NCBI GenBank assembly: GCA_030770535.1
Contig: JASVEC010000002.1
Location: forward strand, 1,612,001 to 1,676,000
Source: Batkoa obscura
Lineage: Eukaryota; Entomophthoromycota; Entomophthoromycetes; Entomophthorales; Batkoaceae
Direction: 5' to 3'
DNA: 64,000 nt
Of this stretch, positions 53,890-64,000 are shown in pieces. The notes under the pieces are model-generated. The model did not search any database, was not told the DNA's origin, and saw nothing but the letters and a program-made list of their open reading frames with translations. The position numbers and the translations under genes were made by a program. Numbering within the stretch: position 1 is the stretch's first letter; the number at the start of each line of letters is the position of its first letter.

Positions 53890-55440
53890 TTAGCAGATAA
53901 ATGAAAAACTTATTGTATCTATTTTTACAAAATGATATAGATAAAGTAATAATTAAAATGAATATAATTATTATGCTGATAACTGTAAAAGTGAAGCCAA
54001 CTATCGTATTGAAGTGTCCTAAGATTATGGGATATATTATATTATGATGCCTATGTATCTGCTGTTAAACTCAATTTAGGTTGTATAAATATTTATCGCA
54101 TATATTTTATATGATCTTTAGTTATATTATCTTTTACAAAAATAAAGTTTAAATATTATAAATAAAAACCAAACAACAAGCATATAGTTTAACAAAATAA
54201 TTATTATATATTTATTAAATAAAAACATATTTATAAAAGTAACGAGACAACTGTTGTTTACAAATTTGAAAACGGTAAAAGATTTAAATTTTTATCTTTT
54301 ACTTTAACTTTTAAATGTGTTAATGAATATAAATAATTAGAGCTTTTTAAAAAGATAATTGGCATCGCCTAAGTAAAATATTATTAATGAAACATAAAAA
54401 AGCTATAAAGTTTTCATTATATAAACCTAGAATTCAAATTCAAAACTACTTTTTAATGATATGGATGTGACTTTTTTTGCTTATGAATTTCATTACGATA
54501 TCTACTTAATGGTGGTCGAAAAGTAGAATAATTAATGAAATTAAAGAAGACATTTCCATATGTATTAAATTACGATAACTTGAGTATAAGATTCATTTCA
54601 AATAAACAAGCAAGTCTAAAGACGTCTAAAACAATAACATAGTTAAACGAAAAATGTATTTATAGTTTATAAAAACCCAAGGATCAGATAAGTGGACACT
54701 AATAATATTTTCAAAATGTTTAGCATATTAAGGAAAGTGATTTATTAATGAAAAAAGGTTAAAAAAAACTTGAATGTGAAGTCCAATCAGAAAAAAGCGG
54801 ATAGGTAATATGGCTCAAATATATGGTAAAGTAATAATGATTATAGCTAGAGGCCCCCAAATCAATGGTTAAAAAGCGAATAGCAGTCTGACATATCACT
54901 CCTAGGGCTAAGTGTGACCTGAAAATAGACTTTTTGCTTTGAGTTTTTTTCGGCCTAAATGATTTAAATATAATTCTTTAAAGACTAAAAGTATGCCACT
55001 CTTGTCACAGTCTTTCTAATAACATTCTAACTTGCTTTTTAATAGGCTTTGACTATAAAGGTCTCGAATTTTATAGACCATGCTCTAAGGTTACCTTAAT
55101 TTTATCACTAAAATGTTAATCGTAACAGCTAAAACATTTAAAGGTATTAGCTATTAACTTAAAAAAGGAATTTGTTAATTTGGTAAAACGATCTGGCTTT
55201 AAGTTTAGTATTTTATATTAAAAAAGCAATCAAATAGATTAAAAAGTAAACTGTGATATTTTTGGGGCACCAAATTAAGAATAAACTACAAAACTGGATG
55301 GATTGCAAAATAACTCATGAATAGATGTTATAAAATGAGTTGATTGGAAATTGTGTCTTAATTCAAAAGTTCAAGGTGGCTATAATAACAATTAGTAATT
55401 AAAAATAAGTCAAGGATTCTTTTTCATTAAAAAAGACAAT
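53890..55440. other. Spacer with one degenerate foldback element
   Basis: AT-rich DNA upstream of the Zn2Cys6 gene. Besides the degenerate element at 54459 nothing was recognised. Confidence 0.5.
54459..54561 (-). mobile_element. Foldback MITE family 1, degenerate copy 15
   Basis: Ends ATATGGATGTGACTTTTTT and GACATTTCCATAT, with TTATGAATTTCATTACGA and AATTAATGAAATTAAAG inside. The AGCGCT core is lost. Confidence 0.5.
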
Positions 55441-55450
55441 ATTGAACAAC

Positions 55451-57103
55451 ATGAATAAAATAACAAAAGGTGATAAGTTGCCGAACAGATGTGATAATTG
55501 TAGTAGAAAGAACATAGGTTGTGATAGGATGCAACCAAAATGTCGAAATTGTATCAAGAGTAAACTTGAATGTACATTTCAAAGACCCATTAAAAAAATA
55601 AACAAACTACATTATATGGATAAAAATTTAGTTAAGTTTAGTGTTTCTATAAATAGTCGTATGGTTAAAGATACAAATCCAATATTTAATATATATGATA
55701 CTATACAAAACAAATATGCCTTACATAATATTTTAGTTATGTTGCAATACCCTAGTCCATTTCAGATAAGTAGTAATGTATGCATTGTAATGTCTCTAGT
55801 TAAAAGTATCCAATGCTATAGACCTAAAGCTAATATAGAATTAAATGGGTTAATTACTTTTAAACTAAATGAGCGTTTCAAAATAGATTTATTAAATAGG
55901 GCGTTATCAGAGTTTGAATTATATAATAGGACACAGTTAATGTTATTTCATCCTCGAAACATCAAGTTAAATGAAAGATCTGAGATATTAGTAGATATTA
56001 TTTATTTATTTGGACTAACAAAATTAGAGTGTAACAAAGAAATAATAAATTATTATGAAAACAAAGTAAAAAATCATTATTTAAATTTGATGAATATTCG
56101 ACCAAGTTTGGATAATTTACAAGGTTTTTTAATTGTATTATATGGATTAAGACAATATCGTTGGATAGATAAAATCAATTATTCGCTTGTCGGCTGGATT
56201 TTACGTGTTTCTCAAATTTTAGGACTTCCTTTTAGTAAAAGAAAACACAAGAAATATGTTCAATTAGAAAGACAACTAGCTTATAATTTATTGCATCAAT
56301 TATTAGGAATTTTCAGTATCAATTCTTTCTTTTTTAGTGCAGTTCCATATAAATGTAAAATTCCATGTCTAGATTTATATATATCTTTTTCAATTCATTT
56401 TGATTCTAATATAATAGGTAATTTATTAATATTTTAATATTTTAATATTCAAAGCTTATAATCATTTATAGCTAATTTAATCTTTAATGACTTCATTTCC
56501 GAATTTAATAATATTTGCTTTTGTTTAAGTCAAATCAAATGTAATATTTATGAGACTAAAGAAGGAATTGAAAGTTTAAAACAAAGCATTTTACGGTTAT
56601 TAAAGCGAGAAGATAAAATTCATAATCAATACATTGGTTTATTAAATCAGTATTGTAATAATGAAACTTATTTTACGGCATGTATCAATTTATATCATTA
56701 TTATATATCTTATTTCATTCACTCTATCTTATTCTTTAACGCTACTGATTCTCCTACTTCAACCATGGCCTATAAATTAGAATTATACTGTGGTATTTCA
56801 CAAAGAGAATGGATTATACGAACCCTCGACTTATGTTTACAATGTCTAAAGTGTTTCATCGATTTACCTTTAAACAATAACTCTTTCTTTATTTACGCCT
56901 TTATAAATCAACCCATATTATTTTTATTGAGGTATAAAAGTAAGCTTAATTTATCAAAAGATAACGTTAGACTTTTGAAGTATAACCAAGCATATGAGTT
57001 ATGTAAGCAAAAGTTTTTACAAATTATACAGAGCCCTTTTGATAATGTTTATGCACAATCGAACTTGAGATTAATTGACACAATGCATTCATTAACTTCT
57101 TAA
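55451..57103 (+). CDS. Zn(II)2Cys6 fungal transcription factor, two exons, 532 aa
   Basis: Exon 1 55451-56417 and exon 2 56472-57103 join in frame across a 54-bp GTAATT...ATAG intron. The N-terminal zinc cluster reads CDNCSRKNIGCDRMQPKC then RNCIKSKLEC: Cys14, 17, 24, 31, 34 and 41 in the pattern CX2CX6CX6CX2CX6C. The rest is helical and Lys/Asn/Leu-rich, as in the regulatory middle domain of this fungus-specific family, though I see no clear named domain. The ATG at 55451 is the first of the frame. The basic loop is less Arg/Lys-rich than usual (RMQP), but all six zinc ligands are present. Expected nuclear DNA-binding regulator; target genes unknown. It is convergent with hydrolase paralog 4, with 61 bp between stops, so it might regulate that region, though this is only positional. 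Confidence 0.88.
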
Positions 57104-57164
57104 TTTGCTAAAATATAACATATATTTATATCAATCTAATTTACTCTTTATCTATTTTAAATAA

Positions 57165-58060
57165 TTATAATTTAGTTTTATTATTGTTTAAAAAATTGAA
57201 TAATAAGGTAATCAGATTAATATCACGTGGCATATCATTATGGTCCCCAAAATTATCAACAACCATATGTACTTTGTTAAATTTTTGTTCCATTAATTTA
57301 TTAAGGAAATTATAGCCTTGGTCATTTGGTAATAGAGTATCAGTATTAGAATGGACAAGTAAAAATTCTTTATCGAAACAATCTAACCCGTTATTTCTGT
57401 TATTAAATTTAATAAATTGTGGTGAATAGTTATCCCATCTATCTTTATCTTTACCAAAACAAAGCTCAATAAAAGCATCCTTATAGCCATCATTATATTT
57501 CACTAATAAACTAATATCAAGTACTGAAGCAAGTAACATTAAACCTTGTACTTTCTTTAATAATTGAACATCATCTTCGTTAATATGTGGGTAATATGTA
57601 AATAAATCTAACATAATCATCGAAATCATAAAGCCACCAGCAGAATGACCAGCCAACCAAACACCTTTATATTTCAAATCCAATTTTAATACATGTAATA
57701 TTCCATTTAATGCATCATTCAAGTGAGTTGGATATCTTACATTATTTTCAAAATCAGTGATACGATATTTTAATAATACGAAGTTAATTCCCAACTTACT
57801 TAATGTTTCTCCCATAAAGAAGAAATTACTACTTTGATCCGTTACCCAGCCACCGCCATGAAGTAAAATAATTAAGGGTTGATTTGGTGCTCCATTGAAT
57901 ATATAATAAGTTTGATCTATTTCATTTCCATACTTTCCATCTGGATTACGTTCAATTCCTCGAGTTAATATACTATGATTATTTATTTAAATAAAGCTAT
58001 TAAATTTAAATTCAACACTTACTGAGGTTTACTTAATAATCTTTCACTTTTAGCATCCAT
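57165..58060 (-). CDS. Kynurenine formamidase-like alpha/beta hydrolase (paralog 4), two exons, 281 aa
   Basis: Exon 1 58060-58023 and exon 2 57972-57165 join in frame (GTAAGT...ATAG, 50 bp). This is the canonical member of the local family. Oxyanion motif HGGGW at residues 51-55, nucleophile elbow GHSAG (Ser123), acid Asp224 in HSNTDTLLP and base His257 in FGDHND. Length and motifs fit kynurenine formamidase/BNA7-like and related esterases; the former hydrolyses N-formylkynurenine in tryptophan catabolism. It lacks the long insertion of the other three paralogs. The C-terminus is TKL, close to but weaker than a consensus PTS1. The exact substrate cannot be assigned, so no symbol is given. 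Confidence 0.85.
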
Positions 58061-58064
58061 TATT

Positions 58065-58750
58065 TTTTTATTTAATTTAATTTAATTTCTTTCAATTTCT
58101 TTCAATTTTTTATATCCCTTTTTTATATATTAGTTCTTTTCTGGTTTTCGAATTTGAACCTATCAACTTTGGTTTCTTGCTTTGCCTTTTTTGGTTCTTA
58201 AAATCTCTAACCCTTACAAATTATTTACATACTATTTATGTTATTATAAATAAATAGTAATAATAAAAGTTTAGAAGTTATTGTATATATTTGTATCTTT
58301 TTCAGCCATTTATTACAAATCGTATTGTATTTGTTTTTAAAAATCAAGTTACATGAACATGCTACCAATTTTACAATATATAATCAAAGAGTTAATAGTT
58401 AAGTTCTAATTAAATAAAGTAAACATTATTTAAATAGCTTTAATTAATTCATAAAGTACAAATGAAAATATAACCCAAACCCACTTTAAAAAAATTCTTC
58501 AAAATCTCGAACAAGCCATTGACTCTCGAGTATATTATTTGATAGTAAACTGTGGAAGTAGGGAGTGGGAGTTGAAGCTAAAGAGAAAGAGCTTGTGAAG
58601 TTCGAAAAAAGAGGTGAAGTAAAAAGATAATCATGAGGTTAAGAGTTTTATTTTTACTTTAGTCTTTATATAGATTATTTTATAGTAGAAATTCTAACGT
58701 TTTTCCCTTCTAAACAGTTTATTTATCTTGGAATAAAGTTGAAAAGGTTA
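58065..58750. other. Spacer, nothing recognised
   Basis: AT-rich promoter region of paralog 4 and spacer. Nothing else recognised. Confidence 0.45.
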
Positions 58751-58755
58751 AAAAA

Positions 58756-58829
58756 TGTTTCCGTCCAGATTCGAACTGGAGACCTTCTGTGTGTTAGACA
58801 GATGTGATAACCAACTACACCACGGAAAC
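58756..58829 (-). tRNA. tRNA-Val(AAC)
   Basis: 74-nt cloverleaf without intron. Acceptor GTTTCCG pairs with CGGAAAC, discriminator A. The anticodon loop is CTAACAC with anticodon AAC. T arm TCCAG-TTCGAAT-CTGGA. A TTTTTT terminator follows on the minus strand. Confidence 0.95.
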
Positions 58830-58839
58830 ATGAAGATTG

Positions 58840-59165
58840 ATATAATGATAGTAAAACAACTATATTTATATTGCACGATTATAATTAGAAGAGTTAGTGT
58901 TTAATAAACCTTTGACGCTCAACTTTTTTGGTAGGATCCCATTTAGGTATCTAGCTAGTTTTTATAATTAAAATAAGCAGACATCTCTATCTATATAGGA
59001 GACTACTATTTGTTTTTGATTTCAAAAGCTGCTACATAAAGTAAATAAGTATTTAAATGGGAATTTTATGAAATTGTAATTAATAGCCTTTCCAAAACTC
59101 AAATTAAATAAAATGAATTGTTTCATAATTTTATTGAATGTTGTAATTTTATAACAGTCAAGGCA
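58840..59165. other. Spacer, nothing recognised
   Basis: Short AT-rich spacer between tRNA-Val and the receptor-like gene. Confidence 0.45.
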
Positions 59166-59171
59166 GCAAGC

Positions 59172-60464
59172 CTATAAACTTTTCATGAAATTTGATATCA
59201 TGGTATTTTCAGAATCAGCTGTAAAACGAGAAGCTTCTGGATCATTATTAGTCATAGAAACCGTAGAAGATTGTTCTTCATAATCAAGATCAACTATAAA
59301 AAGATCATTAATCAATAGAATAAATAATAATAATATAAATTACTATCTTTTTTAATTCTTTTACTAATAAAATATTTATACTTTAATTTCAAATAAATCT
59401 TTTTAATTGCTGAATGAACTGTTGGATCACAACAAAAAGCAATAAAATTTAATGTACCAGCAAATGGTAATACTATTAATGACCATTGATCTAAAGCTAG
59501 ATTTTCGCCCTTATTAAGATCATAATAATATTGAGAAATAATACCAGGAAATTGAGTAAATACCATAACCAGAGGATATAATAAACTAAACTAAAAGTAA
59601 GTAAGTGATGAATAGAAAATCATATTAAATGTACATTCTATAAGCTAATGTTTTAACACTATTTTCTGCTCTTTTAGAAGCTTCAGTGCCTCGAAAGTAT
59701 TTATGTTTCTTAATTAAACAGGCATTTTGATTTAATCGTAAAATTACAATAATTACAATAACAATTAAATAAATCATACATATCGATCTCCATATTTGAT
59801 TAGCAAATAAATCTAGCATCTTACCATTAAACTCCCCACTTTCGTTATCTGCAATATAACATCCATAATAATCACTATACCCTAATTGTCCCAAAGCTAT
59901 ACAATTATTAATATGACTAAAAAAGTACTACAAAATAAATTACCTAATGGTGGAATTGAAAGAATCAATGAAAGTGTTAATGGAATTAACCAATACATAG
60001 CTTCCATTTTTTTAGTAATTATTTGATTATTTAAAAATACTAATTGAAGATTGATAGCAATTGAGACATTCAAAAAAGCATAGAATACATTGAAAAATAA
60101 AGCTAAATAACCACGAGTTGTACAAGAGGCATTTGCTCCAGCTGGTGATATTGATCGCCATATTGCTCCGCCATGTAGCCATACATCATATACTGATAGC
60201 CCAGTTTGTAATCTTAAAGATACTCGATCTACTAATCGTCGATTATAAAGGGCTATTTGAGTATTAGATTAATATTATAATAAATTATGTGTTAAATAGT
60301 AAATAGTAAATAGTAAATAACAAATAATAATTAAATGATAATTAAAACTTACATAAGATTACCATAAATAAAATGACCAAAAAAGCTAATGCTAGAGAAA
60401 TTTTAGATACTGTTGGATAATATTTAGTAGCTAGAAAGATGGCAAATGAACTTGGTTGATCCAT
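59172..60464 (-). CDS. Candidate seven-helix G-protein-coupled-receptor-like protein, five exons, 348 aa
   Basis: Exons 60464-60353, 60252-59944, 59896-59635, 59585-59344 and 59293-59172 join in frame. The product has a short N-terminus and successive hydrophobic segments: SLALAFLVILFMVIL; LQTGLSVYDVWLHGG; YLALFFNVFYAFLNVSIAI; WLIPLTLSLILSIPPL; SICMIYLIVIVIIVILRL; then LLYPLVMVFTQFPGII and WSLIVLPFAGTLNFIAFCC. This count and spacing fit seven helices. The final helix motif LNFIAFCCDP followed by a basic amphipathic stretch, and cysteines in the first and second outer loops, resemble the cAMP-receptor-like/fungal GPCR group. An acidic Ser/Thr-rich tail of about 45 residues (DLDYEEQSSTVSMTNN) could be phosphorylated. 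Ligand and G protein unknown. The exon structure is self-consistent; family membership is moderately sure. Confidence 0.68.
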
Positions 60465-60474
60465 TATTCTACTA

Positions 60475-61780
60475 TTTATTTTTCAGAGCTTGATTATTTT
60501 ATTAGTTTCTATTTACTCATTTATATACAATAAAGATGGGAATAATGAGAACAGAAAAAGCCACCCGTTTTATTTATTTTCATACATATATTGAAATGCT
60601 AGTGTAAAATTTATATGCATAATTAATAGTAAATTAGATTATTTGTTCTATCAAAAATTACAACATCAATATAAAAAATTAGATTATTTCCGACTTTTTA
60701 TTTATTTGTTCTTTTGATTAATATTGAATGTATAATTGTAACTTATTTTGTTATAATAGATTGATTTGAATGAAGTTTGATCTATCTAAATAACAAAATA
60801 TCTTAAATAATGGTAATGATAATCTATATTTAATTTTAATGAAAAATAATAATAGTGAATTTATTAACAAATAGACATAGATTTTTTCTTAAAAGAAAAT
60901 CTCTAATATTTGCAAATAATAATAAATCCAATTCCTTAATTATAGCAATAAATTACTCAATATGGAATTAAATTTTATGTATGAACTTTTAATTTGTATT
61001 ATTTTATATTATCATTGAACTTTACTTTTTTCGATGCTTTTAATTCCAATATCCTTTTTTGATACAAGACAAAGGATGTTTATTATCTAAAAAATGGTAT
61101 ATTATATTGATTATTTCAATCTAGGAATATATGAAAATGAACTTTATTTTTATTGATTGCGAAAAGTAGTACAAACAGTAATTCTATTTTTGGTTGAACA
61201 ATGTCTAAGCTATCTAAAATCATATAAAGGAATTTGTAAATACCTTTTTATGTTTATTTACAATAAATAAAATGCTATAAAGAACTTTATAATATTAAAA
61301 ATTAAAAAGGAAAGTATAATAAAATAAATACAAATATGAAAGACTTATCAATCAAATACAATTTTATACTGATTGTAATACTTTATTAAAACAGAATTAA
61401 AATAAAACGATATAAAGTTTGTATATTTATTTCACATTGTTAATTTTATCTTTTACTTCATTTTATCTCCATAGTAAAACAATTTCAAAATTAGTTGATT
61501 TGTTTAAAGCCTTAAAATCCTTAAAAATTAGAAATAAAAACACAAAACAAAAGTATTTACTAAAATAATAATGTTAATAATAGTTTGACAAATTAAAATA
61601 TTTCAAAGACTAAAAATGTTTAAAAGTTATATTAAAAAAGGAAAACTATTGTTACTTTTTTTTATTAAGTTAAATTATCATAAATGACTTAAGTGCATTA
61701 TAAACTTATTTAGCCATTAATTATTATCCTACCATTTCTAAAATATCTGAAAAATTAGCTCTAATAATAGTATTATTTAA
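60475..61780. other. Spacer, nothing recognised
   Basis: 1.3 kb of extremely AT-rich DNA upstream of the receptor-like gene, without supportable features. Confidence 0.5.
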
Positions 61781-61786
61781 AATAAC

Positions 61787-61892
61787 ATACGGGGATGTTT
61801 TTTTGGTTTCATCACTTTTTCTATTTTTTAAGCGCTATTTGAGTAGAAAAATTATTAGTAAAATTCTTAAACACAAAAATATATCCCCATAC
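61787..61892 (+). mobile_element. Foldback MITE family 1, copy 16
   Basis: Well-preserved copy with core AAGCGCTATTTGAGTAG. It is bounded by ATAC on both sides (ATAC-GGGGATG at the left, ATCCCC-ATAC at the right), informative for the target duplication. Confidence 0.85.
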
Positions 61893-61934
61893 TTTCTTAT
61901 TAAACATTGTTTTCCTTAATAGCTATATGAAAGT

Positions 61935-62335
61935 TGATGCTCAGTGGTTAGAGTTAAAAGCAGTTTTTAATTAGTTGTAAGTCAAAGGATCTTAGCTTAT
62001 AATTAAGATAGACTTAAGTTATGAAGAATGGCACGTAATAGACTATGGACTATGTAAGACAAATGGAATAGACAATACTATTGTAAAGTCTACGTAAAAT
62101 ACTATCAGAAAAACTTAGTGGCTTTATTGAAGGTACAATACTAGGAAATAATTCAATAACGAATCCTTGGGTTATTATACTGAAGAATCTTTTTTATACC
62201 CTAATTAGATGACTATATATAAGAAACATGATAACACTTATTCCTTATTATAGTTACTAAGTATGGACATTGAAATGAGAAGATAATGTCCTTTGTAATT
62301 AGGTGGTAGATATTTTCACAGGCAATCAAAATAAA
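61935..62335 (+). mobile_element. Fossil LTR-like repeat, copy B
   Basis: Collinear with 10010-10352, with shared blocks such as AAGATAGACTT, AGACAAATGGAATAGACAAT, AAAATACTAT and AATGAGAAGATAAT. It contains about 60 bp including TATATATAAGAAAC that copy A lacks. No internal region is attached; it appears to be an old solo terminal repeat. Family tentative (LTR retroelement). Confidence 0.45.
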
Positions 62336-62533
62336 GAATTCTGAGTTAATTGTATCATATGAATTACAGTCAAATTAATTATAAGACTGTAGTTAGTTTT
62401 GTAAGCAAGTTAAGTGATTATTATGTTATGACTAATCATAGAAGCTGATAAAGGAATATTTATAGTTATTTAACATTATAAATTAATAAATGAACTTTTT
62501 TAGAGATTAAAAACAGGCATATTTATTGATAAC

Positions 62534-62640
62534 ATATGGGAGTGTTTTTTTTAACTTCACTACTTTTTCCATTTTTTAAGCACTATTTAAGCGGAAAATT
62601 TGTTAGTAAGATTCTTAAATACAAAAATACATCCCCATAT
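62534..62640 (+). mobile_element. Foldback MITE family 1, copy 17
   Basis: Starts ATATGGGAGTG, has core AAGCACTATTTAAGCGG and ends ATACATCCCCATAT. Confidence 0.85.
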
Positions 62641-62644
62641 ATTT

Positions 62645-63035
62645 ATAAACTTTTACTAATTTGATTTAAATAACTAGGATTATATATAATATATAATATA
62701 TAATATTTTTATAATTAAATAAAATTAAGTTTAATATTTATTTCATTATTATTGATCCTTTTATTATTTAACCCTTTGAGTACTAATATTTATCTCAAAA
62801 TAATTTTGTTCAATTAGATCATAATTTCTAATTATTATAAAGCTGGATTCGTTTTTGAAATTCAATACTTAGAGAATTAATTTGATTAAAATCATACTTA
62901 AATAATACTCATCCTAGTTGAATTTTAATCTACAAGAATTTAGTGAACATTATTGTTCATCCATAGTACTCAAATAGTTAATGATTTTCTAATAATGTAT
63001 TCAGTATAAAGATTAAAAATTAAAAATTAAAAATT
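62645..63035. other. Spacer, nothing recognised
   Basis: AT-rich DNA with short TA-rich runs near 62690. Confidence 0.45.
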
Positions 63036-63036
63036 A

Positions 63037-63143
63037 ATATGGGGATGTACTTTTGTATTTAAGAATTTTACTAACAGCTTTTCTATTAAAATAGTGCTTA
63101 AAAGATGGAAAAAATAATGAAGTCAAAAAAAACACCCCCATAT
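63037..63143 (-). mobile_element. Foldback MITE family 1, copy 18
   Basis: Starts ATATGGGGATGT, has core ATTAAAATAGTGCTTAAAAG and ends ACACCCCCATAT. Confidence 0.85.
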
Positions 63144-63149
63144 ACAAAT

Positions 63150-63600
63150 AAAAAATGTGTTAATGATAATTTTGTTGCTATTAAATTTTATTTTTTTAAA
63201 GGGGTTTTGTTAAATTACAATTAAAGCGATAATAGTATCCTTTCTATTATTGGATTTAGCTTATTGCTTAGCTTTTAAGATCAGAAAGTAAAGTCAATGA
63301 AAATAAAATAAAAACAACTTTAATTTTAGTATTAATAATTCTTTAAAAAAAGGACAAAAAGTATATTGACTTGAATTATTAGTATAGTTTCTATTCTTAG
63401 ATGAAACTAATAAGTCATTTGGTATATAAGACACCGAAATTAAGAAACTAGTCATAGTGGAAGTAAAAGGTAACTTGCAATTAACTTCATTAATAATTTA
63501 ATAACGAATCCGAATTTTCCAAAAGGATCTTATCAAATTCTAATTAATGCGATCTTAATAATTTAATATTATAATAAATCATTAACTTAAATTTATAACT
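63150..63600. other. Spacer, nothing recognised
   Basis: AT-rich DNA. A few short motifs resemble the LTR-like repeat, but not convincingly. Confidence 0.4.
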
Positions 63601-63602
63601 TA

Positions 63603-63688
63603 AAGGTGTCTTGGTTTCATCACTTTTTGCATTTTTTAAGCACTATTTGAGCGAAAAAATTGATAGTAAAATTGATAAAAGATGTTTC
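63603..63688 (+). mobile_element. Foldback MITE family 1, degenerate copy 19
   Basis: Contains AAGGTGTCTTGGTTTCATC and core AAGCACTATTTGAGCG. Both ends are eroded. Confidence 0.55.
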
Positions 63689-63689
63689 T

Positions 63690-64000
63690 ACCTACTCAAA
63701 TTTACAATACACTGACTTCAGAAAACAAGTAACTTAATATAACACTACTTTAATTCTTTTATAGGTTTTCTAATGGTGATCTCTATAATTAAATTATCTA
63801 ATATACTAACTTTTTTAAAGCTTAATCCTTATATTTATGTCAATTGATATAGATTTTTTAAATAAGTGGTTGATTAAATTGCAAAACAGTTGCAAAATTG
63901 TATTAAGTCTAATAGTAATTCATCCCAGTTTTTTTTAGAGATTCTTATTGAATTTAAATAAACGCGATCATCAGTACCCTTTCTATTACTGGATTTCACT
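63690..64000. other. Spacer to the window end
   Basis: AT-rich DNA without recognisable features. Confidence 0.4.

Overview
This looks like nuclear DNA of a very AT-rich, early-diverging fungus. The evidence is GT-AG introns mostly of 40-120 bp, fungal families (Zn2Cys6 factor, secreted tyrosinase, fungal-type Ras, THO2, the circularly permuted GTPase Mtg1, solo homeodomains), eukaryotic tRNA genes without encoded CCA, and TATA boxes close to start codons. An entomophthoralean such as Conidiobolus is my best guess, from base composition and gene repertoire only; I could not search a database.

Layout. 0-5 kb: a single-exon homeodomain gene in AT-rich spacer. 5-9 kb: a compact housekeeping block of MTG1 (six exons), a PAAF1/Rpn14-like proteasome chaperone (five exons, convergent, stop codons abutting) and a small DUF5522-like gene. 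10-20 kb: two alpha/beta hydrolase paralogs, a second homeodomain gene and a tRNA-Lys in repeat-rich spacer. 22-31 kb: four putative secreted, low-complexity or repeat proteins, plus an inverted pair of tRNA-Asp genes around three copies of a foldback element. 32-43 kb: a Ras GTPase (five exons), a third identical tRNA-Asp, a very long intronless THO2 gene and a secreted tyrosinase. 45-58 kb: two paralogous small proteins of uncertain, perhaps tubby-like, fold, two more alpha/beta hydrolases, tRNA-Asn and a Zn2Cys6 factor. 58-64 kb: tRNA-Val, a five-exon candidate seven-helix receptor, and spacer dense in short repeats.

The most interesting system is the alpha/beta hydrolase family. There are four paralogs in about 47 kb, and all four end in a peroxisomal PTS1-type tripeptide or a near match (AKL, AKL, SKL, TKL). 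One keeps the classical HGGGW oxyanion-hole motif of kynurenine-formamidase-like enzymes. The other three share a replacement, [IF]-E-S, yet keep a Ser-Asp-His triad. Those three also carry a fast-evolving insertion built from an 11-residue repeat (ERLIVPSPHNT type), which is crisp in one paralog and decayed in the other two.

The second notable element is a family of about 18 short (about 105 bp) imperfect-palindrome foldback elements with ATATGGGGATGT ends. A second MITE-like family (about 170 bp, TACAGCTG ends) and a third short repeat family fill the spacers around 13-18, 27, 34 and 43 kb. Several spacers also hold decayed coding-like frames and LTR-like repeats, treated here as fossils.
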